A stretch of 64,000 nucleotides of DNA from Fluviirhizobium alvei (GTDB lineage: Bacteria > Pseudomonadota > Alphaproteobacteria > Rhizobiales > Rhizobiaceae), in assembly GCF_030551875.1 (NCBI RefSeq), contig NZ_JAUOZU010000009.1, positions 62,001-126,000 of the forward strand, written 5' to 3'. Shown here piece by piece: positions 9,453-16,594 of this stretch. How positions within the stretch are numbered: position 1 is the first letter of the stretch; each line of letters begins with the position of its first letter. The notes under the pieces are model-generated. The model saw only the letters and a list, made by a program, of their open reading frames with translations. It did no database searches and had not been told where the DNA came from. The position numbers and the translations under genes were made by a program.

Positions 9453-10457
9453 ATGACGAACAAGAAAAAACCGACAGTCTATATTACACGCACCTTGCCG
9501 GATGTCGTGGAAACCCGCATGCGCGAACTGTTCGATGCCGAACTGAATGTCGATGACCGGCCGCGCAGCCGCGCCGAACTCGAAAATGCCGTCGCGCGCG
9601 TGGATGTGCTGGTGCCGACGGTCACCGATCGTATCGATGCGGCCCTCATCGAGGCAGCCGGTCCGCAGTTGAAGCTGATCGCGACTTTCTCCAACGGCAC
9701 CGACCATATCGACATAGAGGCGGCATCGCGGCGCGGTATCACCGTCACCAATACGCCGAACGTGCTGACGGAAGACACCGCCGACATGGCCATGGCGCTC
9801 ATTCTCGCCGTGCCGCGCAGGCTCGCCGAAGGCGCCCGCATCCTGACCGATCGCAAGGGCGATTGGGAAGGTTGGTCGCCAACCTGGATGCTGGGTCATC
9901 GCGTCGGCGGCAAGCGGCTTGGCATCATCGGCATGGGCCGCATCGGCACCGCCGTTGCCCGGCGCGCCAAGGCTTTCGGCCTTTCGATCCATTACCACAA
10001 CCGCAATCGCGTCAGCCTGCAGACCGAGGAAGCACTGGAAGCGACCTATTGGGACAGTCTCGACCAGATGCTGGCTCGCGTCGATATCGTTTCGATCAAC
10101 TGCCCGTCGACACCGGCGACCTATCACCTCATGTCGGCCCGCCGGTTGGCCCTCATGCGACCGGGAAGCTACATCGTCAACACCGCGCGCGGTGGCGTCA
10201 TGGATGAGACGGCGCTGATCAAATGCATCCGTGAAGGATCGATTGCCGGTGCCGGTCTCGACGTGTTCGAGAACGAGCCCTTGGTCAATCCCAAGCTGCT
10301 CAAGCTCGCCCATGAAAACAAAGTGGTGCTCCTGCCGCATATGAGTTCGGCCACCATCGAGAGCCGCATCGAGATGGGCGAAAAGGTGATCATCAACATC
10401 CGAACCTATTTCGATGGCCATCGTCCGCCCGACCGCGTCCTGCCCGGACGCAACTGA
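9453..10457 (+). CDS. D-2-hydroxyacid dehydrogenase (glyoxylate/hydroxypyruvate reductase type), 334 aa
   Basis: NAD(P)-dependent D-isomer 2-hydroxyacid dehydrogenase. The Rossmann motif GMGRIGTAVARRAKAFG, the catalytic Arg in NTARGGVMDE, Glu in GLDVFENEP and the His of LLPHMSSAT are all present. TFSNGTDHIDIEAA and TNTPNVLTEDTADMAMAL are typical of the glyoxylate reductase/D-glycerate dehydrogenase branch. The ATG at 9453 with GGAG about 12 bases upstream is preferred; the open frame starts earlier. It abuts the convergent moeB stop with no spacer. Likely interconverts glyoxylate or hydroxypyruvate with glycolate or glycerate. Confidence 0.9.
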   Translation: MTNKKKPTVYITRTLPDVVETRMRELFDAELNVDDRPRSRAELENAVARVDVLVPTVTDRIDAALIEAAGPQLKLIATFSNGTDHIDIEAASRRGITVTNTPNVLTEDTADMAMALILAVPRRLAEGARILTDRKGDWEGWSPTWMLGHRVGGKRLGIIGMGRIGTAVARRAKAFGLSIHYHNRNRVSLQTEEALEATYWDSLDQMLARVDIVSINCPSTPATYHLMSARRLALMRPGSYIVNTARGGVMDETALIKCIREGSIAGAGLDVFENEPLVNPKLLKLAHENKVVLLPHMSSATIESRIEMGEKVIINIRTYFDGHRPPDRVLPGRN

Positions 10458-11225
10458 TCAGTCCTTGCGGCGGTAGCGGATCGTGTCGAAACGGGCCGCC
10501 AGCGCGTCATACATCAGCAATCGTCCCACCAGTGGTTCGCCTGCGCCGGTGATGAGCTTGATGGCTTCCATACCCATCAGCGTGCCGATGACGCCGGTCA
10601 GGGCTCCGATGATGCCGGTTTCGGCGCAGGCGGGCAGCATGCCCTCCGGTGGGATCTCGGGAAACAGATCGCGATAACGCGGGTTCGGTTTACCGTCCTT
10701 GTTCAGCTCGTAGGGCTTGAGCACCGTCACCGAGCCATCAAAGCGCCCGACAGCGCCGGAAACGAGCGGCACCTTCAGTTCTTCGGCAATGTCAGCGGCA
10801 AGGTAACGGGTGGCGAAATTATCGGATCCATCGACGATCAGATCGTGATCGGCGGCAAGTTCCATGGCATTTTCCGCCGTCAACCGAACGGCCATGCCAA
10901 AGACGTCGACATGCGGATTGACGGCGCGAATGCGCGCCTTGGCACTGTCGACCTTGGCCTGGCCGATCGTCTCTGTCGTATGGATCATCTGGCGTTGCAG
11001 GTTGGAAAGCGAGACAATATCGTTGTCGACGATCGAGATCCGCCCAATGCCGGCACCGGCGAGATATTCGAGCACCGGCGAACCGAGCCCGCCGGCACCG
11101 ATCACCAGCACCCGAGAAGCCTTGAGCTTCTGCTGCCCCGATCCGCCGATCTCGGGCAACAGGATGTGACGCATATAGCGGGAAAGCTCGTCTTGGCTAA
11201 GAGGGTCGGCGGCAGCGTCGGTCAT
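10458..11225 (-). CDS. moeB: molybdopterin-synthase adenylyltransferase (MoeB/ThiF family), 255 aa
   Basis: E1-like enzyme that adenylates the C-terminal glycine of MoaD (or ThiS) in molybdopterin synthesis. The N-terminal RYMRHILLPEIGGSGQQKL, the ATP-binding loop VIGAGGLGSPVLEYLAGAG, the NLQRQ motif and the SDNFATRYL segment are all typical. The C-terminal ACAETGIIGALTGVIGTLMG contains the conserved Cys/Thr region. I chose the start at 11225 (MTDAAADP); an upstream ATG at 11246 or 11258 would add 7-11 residues. ThiF cannot be strictly excluded, but no thi genes are nearby. Confidence 0.88.
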   Translation of the reverse strand: MTDAAADPLSQDELSRYMRHILLPEIGGSGQQKLKASRVLVIGAGGLGSPVLEYLAGAGIGRISIVDNDIVSLSNLQRQMIHTTETIGQAKVDSAKARIRAVNPHVDVFGMAVRLTAENAMELAADHDLIVDGSDNFATRYLAADIAEELKVPLVSGAVGRFDGSVTVLKPYELNKDGKPNPRYRDLFPEIPPEGMLPACAETGIIGALTGVIGTLMGMEAIKLITGAGEPLVGRLLMYDALAARFDTIRYRRKD

Positions 11226-11316
11226 GGGTCTATCCATTGGTTGGCCTGGCCGAAGCAATAGCAGCCTTGGCCATAGGTCTCCAGACCGGAAGCGCCGCCG
11301 CTTCGTATTGGAATGT

Positions 11317-12543
11317 CTATGCGGAGTTTACGTGTAGCTCTTTCAGCGCCAGCGACGCCTTTTCGGCATCGGCGAGATAGTCCTTGCTCAACGTCTTCTG
11401 CAGAAGCGGGGTATGGTCGTAGACAAGATCCCGGATGAAGGCCAGCGGCGCCGGCAGATGGTGAAACACCTTGCCGAGTGTTCTGGCAAACTCGACATGG
11501 TGATTGCAGTAATCGACCCGCTGCATCTCATACTGCCGAAAGGCCTGACTGACCTGTTCGGTTTGACTGAGATCCCTGTTTGCGAGGAATTTGGCGAGGA
11601 AGTAGCCGTCCTCGATTGCCATGCCCATTCCGTATGCCGCGTAGGGTGAAACCGGATGAACGGCGTCGCCGAGGCAAACGACCCGCCCGCTGCTCCAGGA
11701 CTTGAGAGACGGTCGGTTATAGACCTCCCAACGGAACATCTGGGTCGAAAAGTCCGTCCGGTCAAGGAACCTGGACATGGGATCGGCAAATTGCCGCACG
11801 ATGTTCGAGACATGGGCTTTGGCATCGGCGGGAACCGGGGCCTTATCGGATGACGGTTCGACGACCCACCATTCAAAACCGGGGCGACCGTCATGCAGCA
11901 TCGGAAAATAGCTGGCCTGATAGGTTCGCGAATGCGATATCCGGCCTGTGTTCGGCGGCAAACCGTCAAAGTAGTCGCACCAGGCAAGCCAGACGCGCAC
12001 GCCGGCATGAAATAGCTCCGGGTCGCCAAAGGCTTGACGGGACACTTTAGAATGGACCCCGTCTGCTCCGATGAGAATGTCGGCCTCAACCGGTGCGTGA
12101 TTTTCGAATTCGATGCGAATGTCGGATTCGGTTTCCGAATAAGAGGCGAAGCTGTGGCCCGCTTCCAATATGCCACCGGGTAACAGTTCAAGCATGCGGG
12201 CAAATGCAGAGGCGCGCAGCACGCCATAATGCCAGCCAGGGATCCCGAAGCTTCGCTCGACTTCGCGATTGAAGGGCAGGGTAGCTCGTAGCTTGCCTTT
12301 GCTGTTGCCGAACTCGGTGACCGTGTATGAGCCGAAATTGTGAATATCGATACCGTAGTGCCTCAGGATCGCCAACACCGGCGTGCTCAGGAGGACCGCT
12401 CCACCTAAAGGTTTGGGCTCGGGCATACGTTCATAGATCCGCACATCGAAACCGCTTCTTATCAGCGCCAAAGCTGCCGATACCCCTCCCGGTCCGGCTC
12501 CGACGATCGCGACCCGTTTTCCCTTCCGCCAACTGTGATTCAT
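11317..12543 (-). CDS. FAD-dependent monooxygenase (salicylate-hydroxylase-like), 408 aa
   Basis: Class A flavoprotein monooxygenase: N-terminal Rossmann GAGPGGVSAALALIRSGF, the middle DG motif LIGADGVHSKVSRQ, and the C-terminal GD motif CLGDAVHPVSPYAAYGMG are all visible and in the right order. These enzymes hydroxylate aromatic or related rings with NAD(P)H and O2. The ATG at 12543 is directly preceded by GGAGGAG. The gene diverges from a TetR-family regulator with a 97-base AT-rich spacer carrying a palindrome, so TetR control is likely. Substrate unknown; FAD-binding and oxygen-pocket motifs do not resolve it. Confidence 0.9.
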   Translation of the reverse strand: MNHSWRKGKRVAIVGAGPGGVSAALALIRSGFDVRIYERMPEPKPLGGAVLLSTPVLAILRHYGIDIHNFGSYTVTEFGNSKGKLRATLPFNREVERSFGIPGWHYGVLRASAFARMLELLPGGILEAGHSFASYSETESDIRIEFENHAPVEADILIGADGVHSKVSRQAFGDPELFHAGVRVWLAWCDYFDGLPPNTGRISHSRTYQASYFPMLHDGRPGFEWWVVEPSSDKAPVPADAKAHVSNIVRQFADPMSRFLDRTDFSTQMFRWEVYNRPSLKSWSSGRVVCLGDAVHPVSPYAAYGMGMAIEDGYFLAKFLANRDLSQTEQVSQAFRQYEMQRVDYCNHHVEFARTLGKVFHHLPAPLAFIRDLVYDHTPLLQKTLSKDYLADAEKASLALKELHVNSA

Positions 12544-12578
12544 TCCATTCTCCTCCAAGAAAATAAGAATCATAATAC

Positions 12579-12594
12579 TAGAATATGAATTCTA
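12579..12594. promoter_or_regulatory. palindromic operator candidate between monooxygenase and tetR genes
   Basis: TAGAAT-ATGA-ATTCTA inverted repeat, extendable by one imperfect flanking TA pair on each side, in the middle of the AT-rich divergent spacer. Size and position fit a TetR-family operator controlling both promoters. The regulator assignment is inference. Confidence 0.5.
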
Positions 12595-12640
12595 ATACAA
12601 TGCAGTTGGCACCCGGGCCTTGAGGCGCTATGAGGCGGTG

Positions 12641-13300
12641 ATGCAGGATACGGTCAAAGAACCACGCCAGAAGCGCAGCCATGCCAGTTTCGAGCAGTTG
12701 ATGACGACAGGCGTCGCATTGCTGCGCGAGGGGGTTCTGTTTTCGGTCGCCGAATTATCGGAACGTTCTGGCGTCTCGGTCGGCTCGATCTATCAGCGCT
12801 TCGGAGCAAAGGAGATAATTTATCTCACTTTGCAGGACCGCGTTCTTTCGGAAATGGATGCGGAAGCAGTTGCCCTTTTTGCCGACACTTCCGGGAAGGC
12901 GCTGCAAGAACGTATTGACTATGCCGTGAAAATGTATTGCGGCCATGTCGAAAAGTACGAGGCAGTTCTCCGATCGCTGATTCAGATGGACAACAGCAAT
13001 CCGCAGGCCGCCGAGCGCGGACAAATCTCCTGCCAGAAGATAGAAAGTGCTTTCGTCGCTTCGCTTCTGGTTGGTCTACAGACTGAAGTCGCAGAACCGC
13101 TGAGGATTGAAGCGACCTTTTGCTTCAGAATGATTTTTGCGGCGACCTGGCATCGGATTACCAGGCAACCGCTTGCAATCGCTACTGAAGACCGAACCTG
13201 GAGCGAATTTGCTGCAGATATGTCCATACTTGCCTGTCGGTTCCTGATGGCCGGATTGCCGAATGGCCGGATGCAAGTCTCTGATGCGCTTTCCCCTTAA
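12641..13300 (+). CDS. TetR/AcrR-family transcriptional regulator, 219 aa
   Basis: N-terminal helix-turn-helix: the stretch FEQLMTTGVALLREG followed by SVAELSERSGVSVGSIYQRF and GAKEIIYL is the TetR DNA-binding domain (residues about 15-60). The C-terminal ligand domain is divergent. The ATG at 12641 has GAGGCGGTG in front; an in-frame TTG at 12620 is possible but less likely. It diverges from the flavin monooxygenase gene and probably represses it and itself through the palindrome at 12579-12594. The ligand is presumably a substrate of the monooxygenase. Confidence 0.9.
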   Translation: MQDTVKEPRQKRSHASFEQLMTTGVALLREGVLFSVAELSERSGVSVGSIYQRFGAKEIIYLTLQDRVLSEMDAEAVALFADTSGKALQERIDYAVKMYCGHVEKYEAVLRSLIQMDNSNPQAAERGQISCQKIESAFVASLLVGLQTEVAEPLRIEATFCFRMIFAATWHRITRQPLAIATEDRTWSEFAADMSILACRFLMAGLPNGRMQVSDALSP

Positions 13301-13360
13301 CATTTCCCTCGCTTGCTATAGTTTAGGTGCAAGGCGGCAAAGATGTAACGAGGGCAAGTC

Positions 13361-14065
13361 ATGGCTGAGATCAACAGGAGCCCGGCATTCTGGCGATCCT
13401 TCCCGATCTTCGAGGAATTCAGCAAGGAACAGGTCGCCGAAATCGCCGATCTTGCCATCATCCGTCGCTGGCCGGCCGGAACCGTGATTTTCCAGCGCGG
13501 CGATGAAGGCAACAACATGATCCTGGTCACCGACGGTCGCATCAAGCTGTCGCTGATCACATCTCAGGGCAAGGAACTGACGCTGCGCCACCTGGAAGCG
13601 GGGACGCTTCTGGGCGAGATGGCGGTGCTCGATGGCGAACCGCGCTCGGCTGATGCCACCGCATCGATCGCTACGGAAGGTTATGTGATCGGCCGCAGCG
13701 ATTTCATGGCCTTTCTCGAACGCAATCCGGAAGCCGCCGAAGCGGTGATCCATTATCTCTGCCGCCGCTTGCGCGACACGACCGAGCAGCTTGAAACGAT
13801 CGCCCTTTACGATCTCGACAGTCGCGTTGCTCGCTTCTTTCTTGCCACGCTGCGCACGATTCATGGCGATGACCTGCCCGACGAAGCCTCGCTGCAGATT
13901 GCCCTGTCGCAGACCGAAATCGCCGGCATCCTTGGGGCCAGCCGGCCGAAGATCAACCGCTCCATCCTGTCGCTTGAAGAGAAAGGCGCCATCACCCGTC
14001 AGGGGAATGTGATTCACTGCCGGATCGGCCGCCTCCTCGCCTTCGCCGAACCGGACGAGGAATGA
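13361..14065 (+). CDS. Crp/Fnr-family transcriptional regulator, 234 aa
   Basis: Cyclic-nucleotide-binding domain followed by a winged helix. The cAMP pocket is intact in sequence: LLGEMAVLDGEPRSADATA keeps the Gly-Glu and the Arg-Ser pair that hold the ribose and cyclic phosphate in CRP. The HTH is ALSQTEIAGILGASRPKINRS. There are no N-terminal cysteines for an Fnr-type cluster. The next gene, 64 bases downstream on the same strand, is an adenylate cyclase, so ligand source and receptor are adjacent and may be one transcript. Real cAMP dependence is inferred from residues, not shown. Confidence 0.92.
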   Translation: MAEINRSPAFWRSFPIFEEFSKEQVAEIADLAIIRRWPAGTVIFQRGDEGNNMILVTDGRIKLSLITSQGKELTLRHLEAGTLLGEMAVLDGEPRSADATASIATEGYVIGRSDFMAFLERNPEAAEAVIHYLCRRLRDTTEQLETIALYDLDSRVARFFLATLRTIHGDDLPDEASLQIALSQTEIAGILGASRPKINRSILSLEEKGAITRQGNVIHCRIGRLLAFAEPDEE

Positions 14066-14129
14066 GAATGGTGCTCTACCCGAAAGGTGGGTCCCTCGGC
14101 GCAGTTACCGGCAAGGGAGCGCCGGATCC

Positions 14130-15992
14130 ATGACGTTTCGTCTGCGCCCCCTGCATGTCGGCGTCGTGGCCAGCCTGGTTGTCGCGCTGGCGCTTCTGCT
14201 CGTGCCGGAAGACTGGCTGGAGTCCGGCCGTGAACTCTATTTCGACCGCTTGACCCAACTGGTCTCCATTCCCCAGTCACCCGATATCGTTGTGGTCGAT
14301 ATCGACCGCAGGGCCTATGCGGGCGTCAAGGATCAGAAATGGCAGCGGACGGATACCGCCCGACTGTTGTCGCTGATCGCGGCCGACAAGCCTGCGGCGG
14401 TGGCTTTCGATCTCGTCTTCTCAACCGACTGCAATGCCGATGATCCCGCCAACCGGACGCTTGTCGCGGCCATACGGGAAGCGCCGGTCATTCTCGGTTT
14501 CCTGCTGTCGGACATTGAAGGGACTCCACCAAGGCCGATCCCGGCTTTGGCGATCACACGGACGCTGACCGTCCCGGAAATCTGGTTCCTTCCGGGTGCC
14601 GAAGCTGCTTGTGTAGAATTCCAGACGGCAGCTTCAAGCGCCGGTGCGGCCTTCCTGATCGGCGATGAAGGGTCGCGCGTCCGCCGCGTTCAGGCCTTCT
14701 CGATCATCGGTGACGATCCCTATCCGGCACTGGGGCTGGAGGCGGCCCGGCGTTATCTCGATGTCCGGACTCCGATTCTGGGCGGCACACCGCCCTGGCT
14801 CAAGCTGGGCCGGTCGCTTTTCAGTCTGGCGGAAGATGGCTCGCTGCGGTTCGTGGCGAGCCGACGCGAGGCGATCGATGCGCGGACGGTTTCCGCTGAT
14901 GAGGTGATGCAGGGTCGGCTGGCGCCTGGACGGTTCACGAACCGCATCGTATTCATAGGCTCGTCTCTGCCCAACCTCGGAGGTTTGCGCGAAAGCGCGG
15001 CTGAGCCTCTGGTCGCTTCGGTGCAGATCCATGCCGACCTTGCCAACACGCTCGTCATGGATGCTGTGCCGACGCGCGATCCGATGCTCGCCTATGGCGA
15101 AGCGGGCTATGTTCTGCTCGGTGGCCTGCTGATCGCGCTCATGACGGTGCGGTTCCGACCCGGTCTGATTGCGCTCGGAGGTGTCGGCTTCATTCTCGCC
15201 ACGCTGGTCCTGTCTTATGCCATCTATGCGATGACCTATCGTCTGACCGATGGGTTTTCCGTCGCCCTGCTGTTGTCGATCGTGCTGGTGATCACCGCCT
15301 TTTCGCAGTTTGCCGAGACCCGACGCGCCGAAAAGGTGGCGCGTCAGCGCTTCTCGCAATATCTGCCGCAATCGGTGGTCGATCGGTTCATCGACAATCC
15401 GGAACTGTCCGGCAAACAGGCGGAAGAGCGCCAGGTAACGGCGCTGTTCACCGATATCGAAGGTTTCTCGACGCTCGCGGGGCGCGTCAGTCCGCAGACG
15501 CTGGTCGGCCTGCTGAATATCTATTTCGCCGAAGTGACAGGCCTTGTGCACAAGCATGGCGGCATGGTGGACAAGATTGTCGGCGATGCCGTGCATGCCT
15601 TCTTCAATGCGCCGGAGGATCTCGATGATCATGTCAACAAGGCGATTGCCTGCGCGCTTGCCATCGTCCGGCTGACCGAAGAGATGCGTCTGCGCCCAGA
15701 ATTCAAGGGCGAGGATTTCGGCCGCACGCGCATCGGCATCGAAACCGGTATGGCCGTTCTGGGCGAGGTGGGCACCGGCGGCAAGCTGGATTATACGGCC
15801 CATGGCAATGCCATCAATCTGGCGGCCCGCCTTCAGGATGCCAACAAGTTTCTCGGTACACAGACCTGCATCGGCCCTCAAGCCGCTGGCGAAAGCAACT
15901 ATCCGCTCCGTCCGCTCGGCGAGCATGAAATACGCGGTTTCGGCACGATGGCGCTTTTCACACCAGATGATCTCGTCACCGTCAGCCGGTAA
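14130..15992 (+). CDS. CHASE2-domain adenylate cyclase (class III), 620 aa
   Basis: Membrane sensor cyclase. One N-terminal membrane helix (about residues 9-25), a large extracytoplasmic CHASE2 domain (about 35-315), three hydrophobic helices (about 322-395) and a C-terminal class III cyclase domain. Metal-binding Asp442 (FTDIEGFS) and Asp486 (KIVGDAVHAFF), the adenine-selecting Lys482, and the transition-state Asn/Arg in NAINLAARLQ are all present, so it should make cAMP. The ATG at 14130 follows a GGGAGCGCCGG stretch. It lies right behind a Crp-type gene and overlaps the convergent glycosylase gene by 11 bases. Confidence 0.93.
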   Translation: MTFRLRPLHVGVVASLVVALALLLVPEDWLESGRELYFDRLTQLVSIPQSPDIVVVDIDRRAYAGVKDQKWQRTDTARLLSLIAADKPAAVAFDLVFSTDCNADDPANRTLVAAIREAPVILGFLLSDIEGTPPRPIPALAITRTLTVPEIWFLPGAEAACVEFQTAASSAGAAFLIGDEGSRVRRVQAFSIIGDDPYPALGLEAARRYLDVRTPILGGTPPWLKLGRSLFSLAEDGSLRFVASRREAIDARTVSADEVMQGRLAPGRFTNRIVFIGSSLPNLGGLRESAAEPLVASVQIHADLANTLVMDAVPTRDPMLAYGEAGYVLLGGLLIALMTVRFRPGLIALGGVGFILATLVLSYAIYAMTYRLTDGFSVALLLSIVLVITAFSQFAETRRAEKVARQRFSQYLPQSVVDRFIDNPELSGKQAEERQVTALFTDIEGFSTLAGRVSPQTLVGLLNIYFAEVTGLVHKHGGMVDKIVGDAVHAFFNAPEDLDDHVNKAIACALAIVRLTEEMRLRPEFKGEDFGRTRIGIETGMAVLGEVGTGGKLDYTAHGNAINLAARLQDANKFLGTQTCIGPQAAGESNYPLRPLGEHEIRGFGTMALFTPDDLVTVSR

Positions 15993-16593
15993 TCGGCGTC
16001 GCATCGAGATGGCGCCAGAGATACCAGCTGGCGACCGAACGGAAGGGCCGGAACCGATCGGCAATCGCTTCCAGTGGCGCATCATAGAGCTGGCGGCTGG
16101 CACGTTGCAGGCCAGCATCGCCGATCGAAAGCACGTCGGGTCGCTGAAGACCGAAGATCAGGAACATTTCTGCAGTCCAGGGACCGATACCGGGCAGCGC
16201 GACCAGCATCTTGACCGCCTCCTCCTCCGAAACCTGGGTCAGAAGCGCAAAATCGATCTCGCCCGACAGGCTGCGTTCGGACAGTGCGCGCAGATATTTC
16301 ACCTTGGCGCCGGACAGGCCGCACGCGCGCAGGGCGTCCGGCTCGACGGCAAGGATTGCATCAGGGGCCATCTCGCCGATCACGGCCAGTACGCGTGCCT
16401 CGATCGTGTCGGCTGCCTTGACCGAAAGTTGCTGCGAAATGATGGAGCCGGCAAGCGTCTGGAAAGGGCGATAGGCCCCATCGGACAGCCGGCAGGGCCC
16501 ATGCCGCTCGACCAGATCCGCCATCACCGGGCAGGCTTGCGAGAGGTGGCGACCGGCCGCTTCGACATCAAGGAGAAGCACCGGCTCGCTCAT
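15982..16593 (-). CDS. DNA-3-methyladenine glycosylase II family (AlkA-like), 203 aa
   Basis: HhH-GPD base-excision glycosylase that removes alkylated purines. FQTLAGSIISQQLSVKAADTI is the conserved entry helix, LPGIGPWTAEMFLIFGL the helix-hairpin-helix, and VLSIGDAGLQRA carries the catalytic Asp. At 203 residues it is of the short form without the E. coli AlkA N-terminal domain. The ATG at 16593 starts two bases beyond the polA stop codon, so it is almost certainly translated from the polA transcript. Its 3' end overlaps the adenylate cyclase gene convergently. Confidence 0.9.
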   Translation of the reverse strand: MSEPVLLLDVEAAGRHLSQACPVMADLVERHGPCRLSDGAYRPFQTLAGSIISQQLSVKAADTIEARVLAVIGEMAPDAILAVEPDALRACGLSGAKVKYLRALSERSLSGEIDFALLTQVSEEEAVKMLVALPGIGPWTAEMFLIFGLQRPDVLSIGDAGLQRASRQLYDAPLEAIADRFRPFRSVASWYLWRHLDATPITG

Positions 16594-16594
16594 C

